Below, piece after piece: positions 5,394 to 11,850 of a stretch of 11,850 nucleotides of DNA. Both the position numbers and the translations under genes were made by a program. Origin of the DNA: an uncultured Eubacteriales bacterium (GTDB lineage Bacteria > Bacillota > Clostridia > Peptostreptococcales > Anaerovoracaceae); the NCBI GenBank assembly GCA_902803725.1, contig CADCRD010000197.1:1-11850 (forward strand), given 5' to 3'. The stretch's first letter is position 1. Each line of letters begins with the position of its first letter. The notes beneath the pieces were generated by a model. It did no database searches. It was not told the origin of the DNA and saw only the letters and a program-made list of their open reading frames with translations.

Positions 5394-7489
5394 TAGTTTT
5401 CACCTCCGTTGTTTATCTTCTCTTTATATCCACATTCCTTATTTGAGCACCGGATCAGCTTGCCTGATCTGCTGTTTTTTTCCACCAGCATCTCTCCGCA
5501 GTCAGGGCATTTCCTGCCAACGGGAAGATCCCAGTACGTCTGATCGCACGAAGGATATCCGCTGCAGCCATAAAAGATCCTGCCTTTTCTCGAACGCCTT
5601 TCAACGATCTCTTTGCCGCACTTCGGACACATAACGCCGGTAGCTTTAACGATCGGCTTTGTATTTTTGCATTCCGGATAGCCGCTGCATGCCAGGAATT
5701 TTCCAAAGCGACCGTGCTTTATCACCATATTTCTGCCGCACTTATCGCAGATCTCATCTGTCGGTTCATCTTCTATTTCAACCTTTTCGATATTTGCATC
5801 TGCGTATTCGAGCTCCTTTTCAAAACCGCTGTAAAATTCACGGATTATCTGTTTCCATTCGACATCCTTGATCTCCACATCATCAAGTCTGTCCTCCATA
5901 CCGGCAGTGAAGTTCACATCAACGATATCCTTGAAATATTCCTCCATCATCTGAGTGACTGTAAATCCCAGATCAGTCGGCAGGAGAGATTTCTTCTCTA
6001 CCTTTATATACTTTCTTTCTCTCAGCGTGCCGACAATGGGCGCATATGTGCTCGGACGTCCTATACCCTTATCTTCCAGCTCCCTGACCAGTGAACTCTC
6101 TGTAAATCTGGGCAGCGGTTTCGTGAAATTCTGTTCTCCTTTAAGATCTTTAAGCTTAAGATTCTCACTTTTTTCAAGCTGAGGCAGAATGTTTTCTTCA
6201 CGCTTGTCCGGGTTATATACCCTGAAAAATCCGTCAAACTTCTGCTTGGATCCATTTGCTCTGAACATGCATCTGCCGTTTACTATACCCACTGCCATGC
6301 GATCATAAACAGCCGGAGCCATCTGCGAAGCCACGAATCTTGACCAGATCAGCTTGTACAGTTTGTACTGATCATTTGTCAGATCCGCTTTTATGCTCTC
6401 CGGATCAAGATCGATGTAACTGGGACGTATTGCTTCGTGAGCATCCTGGGCGTTTTTCTTTTTGTTCTGATATGTAATACCGCCCCAGTATCTGTCGCCA
6501 AAAGTATTCTTTATATAAGCGGCAGCACTGTTTCTGGCCTCCTCAGACACACGTACCGAGTCAGTTCTGATATAAGTGATAAGTCCTCTCGTCCCCTGCC
6601 CTTTAATATCAATTCCCTCATACAGCTGCTGGGCTATCATCATTGTCTTTCTGGTACCGAAATTAAGCTTGTTTCCGGCATCCTGCTGCATGCTGCTTGT
6701 CGTAAAAGGCGGATAAGGTTTTCTGGGGGTTTCTTTTTCCTCGACAGAATCGACAATGAATCTTCCCTGTCTGAGCTCCGCCAATACAGTGTCCGCCGAC
6801 TCTTTATCTTTGATATCCGCTTTTTTCCCGTCTATCTGTGCCAGTTTTGCCATAAACGGTTTGTCTTTCATAAACTCAGCGGTAATAGTCCAGTATTCCT
6901 CCGGAACAAAATTTTTGATCTCGTTTTCACGGTCACAGATGATCTTCAGCGCTGCCGTCTGCACACGGCCGGCCGAAAGACCTCTTTGGATCTTACGCCA
7001 CAGCAGCGGACTGATCTTGTATCCGACCAGACGATCCAGCACCCTTCTCGCCTGCTGTGCATCAACCAGCCTCATATCAATTGGTCTGGGATTTTTAACT
7101 GCACTTTTTATGGCATCTTTCGTGATCTCATTAAAAACTATCCTGCACTTGTTTTCAGGATCGATCCCCAAAAGATAAGCAAGATGCCATGAAATCGCTT
7201 CTCCTTCACGGTCAGGGTCAGTTGCCAGAAATACTTTTGATGCGTTTTTCGCTTCTTTTTTCAGCTCCTTTATAACATCTCCCTTTCCCCTGATATTTAT
7301 ATATTGCGGTTCAAAATCGTCTTCTACGTCGACGCCGAGTTTGCTCTTGGGCAGATCCCTGACGTGTCCTACACTGGCCACGACCTTATATCTGGAACCC
7401 AGAAACTTACCGATCGTCTTTGCTTTTGAAGGCGATTCAACTATCACCAGATTCTTTTTCGTCTTTGTCTTAGCTGCAGCTGTAGCCAT
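5393..7489 (-). CDS. topA: DNA topoisomerase I (type IA)
   Basis: TopA relaxes negatively supercoiled DNA behind transcription and replication by single-strand passage. The 698-residue protein is typical for Gram-positive TopA. The TOPRIM domain begins at residue 13 with VIVESPSKAKTIG (Glu18) and has the metal-binding DPDRE (Asp91, Asp93, Glu95). The active-site tyrosine is Tyr306 in TYIRTDS (305-311). Other conserved segments are LSAGRVQTAALK (171-182), DAHEAIRP (349-356) and GIGRPSTYAPI (475-485). Three zinc ribbons end the protein, with cysteines at 581/584/601/607, 621/624/642/648 and 661/664/681/686. The N-terminus begins with an Ala/Lys/Thr-rich tail of about 12 residues. ATG 7489 has AGGAGG 6-7 nt upstream. 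It heads topA-hslV-hslU and lies 141 nt after dprA; trmFO and xerC/codV, which follow topA in B. subtilis, are absent. Confidence 0.99.
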   Translation of the reverse strand: MATAAAKTKTKKNLVIVESPSKAKTIGKFLGSRYKVVASVGHVRDLPKSKLGVDVEDDFEPQYINIRGKGDVIKELKKEAKNASKVFLATDPDREGEAISWHLAYLLGIDPENKCRIVFNEITKDAIKSAVKNPRPIDMRLVDAQQARRVLDRLVGYKISPLLWRKIQRGLSAGRVQTAALKIICDRENEIKNFVPEEYWTITAEFMKDKPFMAKLAQIDGKKADIKDKESADTVLAELRQGRFIVDSVEEKETPRKPYPPFTTSSMQQDAGNKLNFGTRKTMMIAQQLYEGIDIKGQGTRGLITYIRTDSVRVSEEARNSAAAYIKNTFGDRYWGGITYQNKKKNAQDAHEAIRPSYIDLDPESIKADLTNDQYKLYKLIWSRFVASQMAPAVYDRMAVGIVNGRCMFRANGSKQKFDGFFRVYNPDKREENILPQLEKSENLKLKDLKGEQNFTKPLPRFTESSLVRELEDKGIGRPSTYAPIVGTLRERKYIKVEKKSLLPTDLGFTVTQMMEEYFKDIVDVNFTAGMEDRLDDVEIKDVEWKQIIREFYSGFEKELEYADANIEKVEIEDEPTDEICDKCGRNMVIKHGRFGKFLACSGYPECKNTKPIVKATGVMCPKCGKEIVERRSRKGRIFYGCSGYPSCDQTYWDLPVGRKCPDCGEMLVEKNSRSGKLIRCSNKECGYKEKINNGGEN

Positions 7490-7526
7490 GACATCCCTCC
7501 TCTTTTCTGTTATTTTATGTCTTCAT

Positions 7527-7543
7527 GCAGGCCTGCTCAGGCC
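7527..7543 (-). repeat. Inverted repeat in the topA leader
   Basis: GCAGGCCTGC (7527-7536) is a perfect 10-bp palindrome. An overlapping hairpin, GGCCT/AGGCC with a 4-nt loop, occupies 7530-7543. It lies about 38 nt before the topA ribosome binding site and about 65 nt into the predicted leader. No T-tract follows on the minus strand, so it is not an intrinsic terminator. It could be an operator or an mRNA structure, or it may be chance. Confidence 0.35.
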
Positions 7544-7613
7544 CGGCAAAACTGTCACTTTACAAAATATCTTACATTATATATGAACCTGTTCCGTGCT
7601 CATATAAAAACAG

Positions 7614-7641
7614 ATTATACATACTTGTTTTTATTTTGCAA
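7614..7641 (-). promoter_or_regulatory. Putative topA-hslV-hslU promoter
   Basis: On the minus strand, -35 TTGCAA (7641-7636), a 16-nt spacer and a perfect -10 TATAAT (7619-7614). The -35 overlaps the final codons of dprA, whose stop is at 7633-7631. The predicted start near 7607 leaves a leader of about 118 nt. A second TATAAT at 7581-7576 lacks a convincing -35. No terminator is visible between dprA and topA, so read-through from dprA may add to topA expression. Confidence 0.6.
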
Positions 7642-8497
7642 GAAAAATTTTGCCCAGCGCAGAGCATATGATCCCCTTCATCTCCATCACGGTTAGCATT
7701 CCGTTCACTTTTTGAGGTGCCAGACCGAGTTTTGCACAAATTTCATCGTCAGTTATCTCTCCATTTTCCATTATGAGATCCAATATCCTTTTTTCATCAT
7801 CCCCCAGATCATTTATCTCCGGTCCCGCATCGTTTCGTCTGACACCAAGATCATCCAGCAGATCATTCAGGATCACCAGCGGCATGGCACCATCCCTGAT
7901 CAGCATATTACCTCCAAGTGCACCCGGATTGTTGATATTTGCAGGCATGACATAAACACTGCGTCCCTGATCATTCGCAAAGCCTGCTGTGATAAGCGAA
8001 CCACTGTTGTTTCCGGCCTCTGCGATCACCACAGCCTGCGAAAGACCGCTGATGATCCGGTTACGCGCCGGGAATGTATACCTGGTGGCAGGATAGCCGT
8101 ATGGATATTCAGTGACCAAAAGTCCTCTGCAGGCGATTTCTTCTTTTAAAGCTCTGTTTGATGCAGGGTATGTGATGTCAAGGCCGCACCCCAAAACAGC
8201 TATCGTATTCCCTTTTTCTTCAAGAGCCCCTCTATGCGCACATGTATCTGCCCCCTTTGCCATACCGCTGACTACTGTCACCCCGGCCCCGGCGAGTTTT
8301 CTGCTGACTGCCCCCGCAGCCCACATCCCGTATTTTGTCAGTTTTCTCGATCCTACTACCGCCACACAAAAACTTTTCAGCAGTGAAATGTTTCCCCTGC
8401 AATAGAGCTGCTGAGGCGGCTGATCTATAGCAGCCAACTGAGGCGGATATTCGGGATCGCCTAACTTTATTACTCTTTCTTCTATATTATTTTCCAT
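7631..8497 (-). CDS. dprA: DNA-processing protein DprA/Smf
   Basis: DprA binds incoming single-stranded DNA and loads RecA during transformation; it is also widespread in species not known to transform. The 288 residues show the Rossmann-like core with GSRKLTKYG (49-57), SGMAKGAD (77-84), GCGLDITYP (103-111), FPARNRIISGLS (142-153), EAGNNSGSLITA (160-171) and GALGGNMLI (192-200). The C-terminal part (about 232-288) resembles the winged-helix domain found in many DprA proteins. At 288 residues it is shorter than the roughly 360 of many family members, because the N-terminal helical SAM/HhH-like domain is missing. The start ATG is 2 nt after the comM stop; a weak purine-rich site lies in the comM end, so translation is probably coupled. 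Members are called smf in B. subtilis. Confidence 0.96.
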   Translation of the reverse strand: MENNIEERVIKLGDPEYPPQLAAIDQPPQQLYCRGNISLLKSFCVAVVGSRKLTKYGMWAAGAVSRKLAGAGVTVVSGMAKGADTCAHRGALEEKGNTIAVLGCGLDITYPASNRALKEEIACRGLLVTEYPYGYPATRYTFPARNRIISGLSQAVVIAEAGNNSGSLITAGFANDQGRSVYVMPANINNPGALGGNMLIRDGAMPLVILNDLLDDLGVRRNDAGPEINDLGDDEKRILDLIMENGEITDDEICAKLGLAPQKVNGMLTVMEMKGIICSALGKIFLAK

Positions 8498-8499
8498 TT

Positions 8500-10011
8500 T
8501 TATCTGCTTCTTCCCCTGTACTGCAGTGCTTCCGCCAGGTGATCGACCTCAATGTCCTCACAGTCCTCCAGATCGGCGATCGTCCTGGCTATACATATTG
8601 TCTTAACATATGTTCTCATAGAAAGAGGCATCTTCTCATAAGCCTCATTCATTATCGCCCGGCAGCCCTCATCGAGCCGGCAATATTTTTTCATAAGCCG
8701 AGTATCCATTGTGCTGTTAAGCATCATTTCATCTCCTGCAAACCTTTCCTTCTGGCGCTTTCTTGCCGCGATGACCTGCTCTCTCATTTCCTGTGTGGTC
8801 ATCCCGTGACCTGCATCCAGCTTTTCACAGCTGATCCTTTTAACAAAGATATGCATATCGATCCTGTCGAGGATCATGTCTGATATCTTTCTTTCATAGT
8901 TTGACAGCTGAGCCCCCGTGCAGGTGCATCTGACGTGTTCATCGCCCGCATGGCCGCACGGGCATGGGTTTGCTGCAGCCAGCAGAATGATATTTCCGGG
9001 AAACCTCGCGCTGCCGCCATGTCTTTTTATTACCACTTCTTTTTCTTCCAGCGGCTTTCTGAGTGACTCTATGACGTGTTTTGAAAACATAGGCATTTCA
9101 TCCATAAACAATACACCCTGATGAGCCAGGGAAAATTCTCCGGGAACAGGCCGGATGCCGCCTCCCAGAAGAGCGGATCTGGTGATATCATGTGCCACAC
9201 TCCGAAACGGCCTTTCAGTTATCATTGGCATATCTTCACTCAGAAGTCCTGCGACAGAATAGATCTTTGTGACTTCCAGCATCTCATGTCTGCTAAGCGG
9301 AGGCAGTATTCCCGGCAGTCTTTTTGCCAGCATCGTCTTTCCTGAACCGGGACTGCCCGTCATCATCAGGCCATGTCCGCCCGCAGCACAGATCACCATC
9401 GCTCTTTTGACGCTTTCCTGGCCGGCCACATCAGCAAAATCAGGCACACTTTCTTTATCTGTCATATCAGGATCCGGAGTGCCCGCATATGGTTCTGTCT
9501 TTCTGACACCTGAAAAATGCTCTGCGGCCTGCCTGAGTGTTTCAACAGGGTAAACTGTAATGTTGCCTGCCAGAGCTGCCTCAGCAGCATTCGCCGCCGG
9601 AACGAAAACCTCCTCCGCACCGTTTTCCATGGCGCAAATCACGAGCGGGAGGATGCCTCTTACAGGCACGATCTGGCCGTCCATAGATAATTCACCAAAA
9701 AACACCCTTTTTTCACCCGTATGTGTTATCGTTCCTGCACTCACAAGAATGCCCAGAGCCATGGGAAGATCGAAGTGACTTCCCTCTTTAGGATAAGAAG
9801 CAGGTGAAAGATTCACTGTTATACGCGATAAAGGATAACTGATCCCGCTGTTTTCTATTGCAGTACGGATCCTTGAACCCGCCTCCCTGATCACCGTGTC
9901 TCCCAGTCCTACTACGTTATAGCACGGCAATCCGTTCCTGATGTCTGTTTCCACACTGATCATCTTTCCGTCAAGACCATACAGTGACGCTGTCATTACT
10001 TTTGATAACAC
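8500..10011 (-). CDS. comM: ComM/YifB-family AAA+ ATPase
   Basis: This is a Mg-chelatase-like AAA+ protein of the YifB/ComM family. Vibrio and Haemophilus ComM is a hexameric branch-migration helicase acting in natural transformation; that role here is inference. With 503 residues the length is normal. The N-terminal domain resembles a Lon-type S5 fold (about 1-165, with NLSPASYPKEGSHFDLP). The AAA+ core has Walker A GSPGSGKT (219-226) and Walker B GVLFMDEM (299-306). Next is a four-cysteine motif NPCPCG...CTC (Cys350, 352, 362, 364) and DRIDMHIFV (about 382-390). A C-terminal Mg_chelatase_C region follows. The frame opens at ATG 10032, but AGGAGG lies inside its first codons and 6 nt before GTG 10011. 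Starting at this GTG gives MLSKVMTASLYGLDG, the family's usual N-terminus. It is 10 nt from yraN and 2 nt from dprA. Confidence 0.95.
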   Translation of the reverse strand: MLSKVMTASLYGLDGKMISVETDIRNGLPCYNVVGLGDTVIREAGSRIRTAIENSGISYPLSRITVNLSPASYPKEGSHFDLPMALGILVSAGTITHTGEKRVFFGELSMDGQIVPVRGILPLVICAMENGAEEVFVPAANAAEAALAGNITVYPVETLRQAAEHFSGVRKTEPYAGTPDPDMTDKESVPDFADVAGQESVKRAMVICAAGGHGLMMTGSPGSGKTMLAKRLPGILPPLSRHEMLEVTKIYSVAGLLSEDMPMITERPFRSVAHDITRSALLGGGIRPVPGEFSLAHQGVLFMDEMPMFSKHVIESLRKPLEEKEVVIKRHGGSARFPGNIILLAAANPCPCGHAGDEHVRCTCTGAQLSNYERKISDMILDRIDMHIFVKRISCEKLDAGHGMTTQEMREQVIAARKRQKERFAGDEMMLNSTMDTRLMKKYCRLDEGCRAIMNEAYEKMPLSMRTYVKTICIARTIADLEDCEDIEVDHLAEALQYRGRSR

Positions 10012-10017
10012 TTCCGG

Positions 10018-10023
10018 CCTCCT
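10018..10023 (-). promoter_or_regulatory. Ribosome binding site deciding the comM GTG start
   Basis: AGGAGG on the minus strand, 6 nt before GTG 10011. It shares bases with the TAG stop codon of yraN (10024-10022), reading TAGGAGG. Ribosomes ending yraN would therefore sit on the comM initiation site, suggesting coupling. Confidence 0.85.
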
Positions 10024-10351
10024 AAAAAGCATTTTCTATATGATTTAAAGTAACCTCAAGAACGTCGAATCTGATTTTTAAAGGATGCAATTTTTTAATG
10101 CTCATGAAAATCTGCGCCACCCTTCTGATATGTTTCTGCTTTTCCCTGCCAACTGCCTCAGCCGGCCGGCCGAACATATTCCCCAGTCTCGTCTTTACCT
10201 CCACAAAAGCGACAATATCGCCTCTTTGGGCTATGATATCGATCTCCCCAAGTCTGCATCTGAAATTCCTTTCTATTATCCTGTAACCATTCCTCACCAG
10301 GTATTCAGCTGCTGCATCTTCTCCGAATTTTCCTGTCTGCTGTCTGTTCAT
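10022..10351 (-). CDS. yraN: YraN/UPF0102 family endonuclease-like protein
   Basis: A 109-residue protein of the UPF0102 family, which has a restriction-endonuclease-like fold related to Holliday-junction resolvases. The catalytic pattern is visible: GEIDII (35-40, with Glu36 and Asp38), then FVEVKTR (49-55, Glu51 and Lys53), and RFDV near 94-97. The conserved start is TGKFGEDAAAEYL (6-18). The biological role of the family is not established; its position next to comM and dprA fits DNA processing. ATG 10351 is preceded by GGAGG about 5-6 nt upstream. It is the first gene of the yraN-comM-dprA unit and has a consensus promoter about 60 nt upstream. The stop codon overlaps the comM ribosome binding site. 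Confidence 0.93.
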   Translation of the reverse strand: MNRQQTGKFGEDAAAEYLVRNGYRIIERNFRCRLGEIDIIAQRGDIVAFVEVKTRLGNMFGRPAEAVGREKQKHIRRVAQIFMSIKKLHPLKIRFDVLEVTLNHIENAF

Positions 10352-10411
10352 TTCCGCCTCCGTTTACTTTTATTTACTGGAAATATTTCTTTGGGAATTA
10401 TTTACAGTATA

Positions 10412-10441
10412 AAATTAACATATCAGATGCTCTGCTGTCAA
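10412..10441 (-). promoter_or_regulatory. Promoter of yraN-comM-dprA
   Basis: On the minus strand a perfect -35 TTGACA (10441-10436), an 18-nt spacer and -10 TAATTT (10417-10412) with a TGn extension (10420-10418). The predicted start is near 10405, giving a leader of about 54 nt. It begins 5 bp after the feoB terminator T-tract, so the unit is transcribed separately from feoB. Confidence 0.7.
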
Positions 10442-10445
10442 TAGC

Positions 10446-10489
10446 AAAAAAGAGACATGACCCTGATCGGTCATGTCTCTAGTTTTTTT
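10446..10489. terminator. Strong (potentially bidirectional) terminator after feoB
   Basis: AGAGACATGACC (10451-10462) pairs perfectly with GGTCATGTCTCT (10469-10480) around a 6-nt loop. On the minus strand a run of six T (10451-10446) follows directly, ending feoB transcripts. On the plus strand seven T (10483-10489) follow after AG, so it could also act in that direction, although no plus-strand gene is visible to the left. It starts about 40 nt after the feoB stop. Confidence 0.92.
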
Positions 10490-10530
10490 GATATTAAATC
10501 GTCAGCATCGACTGAGCATTGAGCTGTACT

Positions 10531-11850
10531 TTACGCAGCCTGCCCTGCTTTTGCCTTCTGGTGAAGCTCGTATTTTTCATCAAAGCTGGCTCTGATCTTT
10601 CTGGAAATAGCTACAATAACTACTACCATTACAGCTATGGCGATCAGCCCCGGGAAGAATCCGGCAGCAAGATGACCCTCTACTGCCAGTGTGCCTATCT
10701 GATTGACCAGATATGCGACAGTGTATCCTGTGCACAGCTGCAGTCCGATAGCGCTCCACAGCCATCCCTTGCTCTGCATCTCTGAGTTCATGGCACCTAT
10801 AGCAGCAAAGCACGGAGGAGTAAAGAGGTTGAAGAACAGATACGCCAGTGCCGTTACTGATGTGAGGCCCATTGTTGCTGCGACTGTGCCGGCTCCGCCT
10901 GTCATTGCAAGTTCGTCAGTATCGATAAATCTTGTCAGACCATATACTACAGCCAAAGTACCTACAACGTTTTCCTTGGCGATAAAGCCTGTGATGGCTG
11001 CTGCAGCCAGCTGCCAAACGCCGAAGCCCAGCGGGATCAGCAGTACAGCAAACGGGCTGGCGATCGTTGCCAGGATCGAAGTATCTTCAGCTCCTTCAGG
11101 TACAACTTCAAAGCTCCAGTTGTATGTCTGCATCAGCTGTACGATGAGGTTGCAGACAAGAATGATCGTTGCGGCCTTGATGATATAAGCCTTAGCACGT
11201 TCCATCATTGACCAGAATGCCCTCTTGAGGCTCGGGACCTTCCATTTCGGCAATTCCATGATGAAGAATGATTTTCTGAATTTTGCGCCTGTGACAACTT
11301 TGATCAGCAATGCTCCCAGGAATATGAGAAGAATACCTGTGAAGTATGAAACGAATGTCACCCAGCCTGCGCCCGCAAAGAACGCGCCTGCAAACAGCGC
11401 GATCACAGGGATCTTTGCTCCGCACGGAATGAATGTCGTTACCATTGCGGTAGCTCTTCTTTCTCTTTCATCACGGATCGTACGGCTGGCCATGATAGCC
11501 GGGATACCGCATCCGGTTCCGATGATAACAGGGATAACAGATTTACCCGAGAGACCTACTCTCTTGAAGATCGGATCCATTACGACACTGACACGCGCCA
11601 TATAACCGCAGTCCTCAAGCAGAGCGATCAAGAAGTACATGACCATAACCAGCGGGAGGAAGCCAACTACAGCGCCGACTCCGCCTATGATACCGCCGCC
11701 GACGATCGTCTGAAGTACAGCCGGACTGTTTGACATCTTCCCTTCGACCCAGCCCTGGAATGCTTCGATATATCCCACGAGCCAGTCTGCGATCCATGTC
11801 CCCAGATACGTCTGTGAAACAGCAAATACTACCCACATTACAGCAGCAAA
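10531..11850 (-). CDS. feoB: Ferrous iron transporter FeoB, C-terminal part (partial)
   Basis: FeoB is the inner-membrane Fe(II) uptake protein, with an N-terminal G domain controlling a polytopic transporter region. Only the last 439 residues are inside the window; the frame stays open at the edge, so the G domain lies beyond it. Visible are many hydrophobic membrane segments and both Gate motifs. The first contains GTGCGIPAIMASRT (around 11490-11530), and a nearby segment FIPCGAKIPVIALF (around 11400-11435) carries a conserved Cys. The second Gate lies in the region of TGFIAKENVVGTL and FNLFTPPCFAAIGAM. The C-terminus ends in a short basic cytoplasmic tail. The apparent Met at 11838 is internal, not the start. 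FeoA would be expected upstream, outside the window. The gene ends at the hairpin terminator 40 nt downstream. Confidence 0.96.
   Translation of the reverse strand, partial: FAAVMWVVFAVSQTYLGTWIADWLVGYIEAFQGWVEGKMSNSPAVLQTIVGGGIIGGVGAVVGFLPLVMVMYFLIALLEDCGYMARVSVVMDPIFKRVGLSGKSVIPVIIGTGCGIPAIMASRTIRDERERRATAMVTTFIPCGAKIPVIALFAGAFFAGAGWVTFVSYFTGILLIFLGALLIKVVTGAKFRKSFFIMELPKWKVPSLKRAFWSMMERAKAYIIKAATIILVCNLIVQLMQTYNWSFEVVPEGAEDTSILATIASPFAVLLIPLGFGVWQLAAAAITGFIAKENVVGTLAVVYGLTRFIDTDELAMTGGAGTVAATMGLTSVTALAYLFFNLFTPPCFAAIGAMNSEMQSKGWLWSAIGLQLCTGYTVAYLVNQIGTLAVEGHLAAGFFPGLIAIAVMVVVIVAISRKIRASFDEKYELHQKAKAGQAA

Noticed and set aside
7527..7543. Intrinsic terminator between dprA and topA
   Set aside because: The hairpin is short and no T-tract follows it on the minus strand.
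7500..11850. A novel defence or mobile system around yraN-comM-dprA
   Set aside because: DprA- and AAA-type proteins occur in defence islands, but here every gene is a full-length conserved housekeeping member in ordinary chromosomal context, with no integrase, transposase, repeats or unusual composition nearby.

Overview
The window holds ordinary chromosomal housekeeping genes of a Gram-positive bacterium of the Bacillota (Firmicutes), probably class Clostridia. The reasons are CodY, a regulator confined to low-GC Gram-positives, the dprA-topA-hslV-hslU-codY gene order (the Bacillus subtilis smf-topA-...-codW-codX-codY cluster without its two middle genes), strong AGGAGG-type ribosome binding sites, consensus sigma-A-like promoters, and tRNA genes with encoded CCA. 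The genus cannot be fixed from the sequence alone. Every gene I can support lies on the minus strand, so transcription runs from high to low coordinates.

Layout in the direction of transcription. (1) 11850-10531: C-terminal part of feoB (ferrous iron transporter), cut by the window edge and closed by a strong hairpin with T-tracts on both sides (10446-10489). (2) 10441-8500: a consensus-like promoter, then yraN, comM/yifB and dprA. These are tightly packed DNA-processing genes associated with uptake and recombination of DNA. (3) 7641-3292: a promoter overlapping the end of dprA, a leader of about 118 nt, then topA (topoisomerase I) - hslV - hslU (ATP-dependent protease), ending in a clear intrinsic terminator. 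(4) 3272-2299: two candidate CodY boxes, a near-consensus promoter, codY and its own terminator. (5) 2270-239: an extended -10 promoter followed at once by hflX (ribosome-associated GTPase) and then yigZ (IMPACT family). (6) 242-1: a consensus promoter whose -35 box overlaps the yigZ stop codon, then tRNA-Val(TAC) and tRNA-Thr(TGT).

Some start codons were revised. comM most likely starts at a GTG at 10011, codY at 3176 and hflX at 2250; the longer open frames contain a ribosome binding site or a terminator T-tract inside their apparent N-termini. No mobile element, CRISPR array, prophage, defence system or undescribed multi-gene system is visible. The points most worth a second look are regulatory: a probably leaderless hflX mRNA, probable CodY autoregulation together with a divergent effector pocket, and unusual inserts in HflX and HslU.
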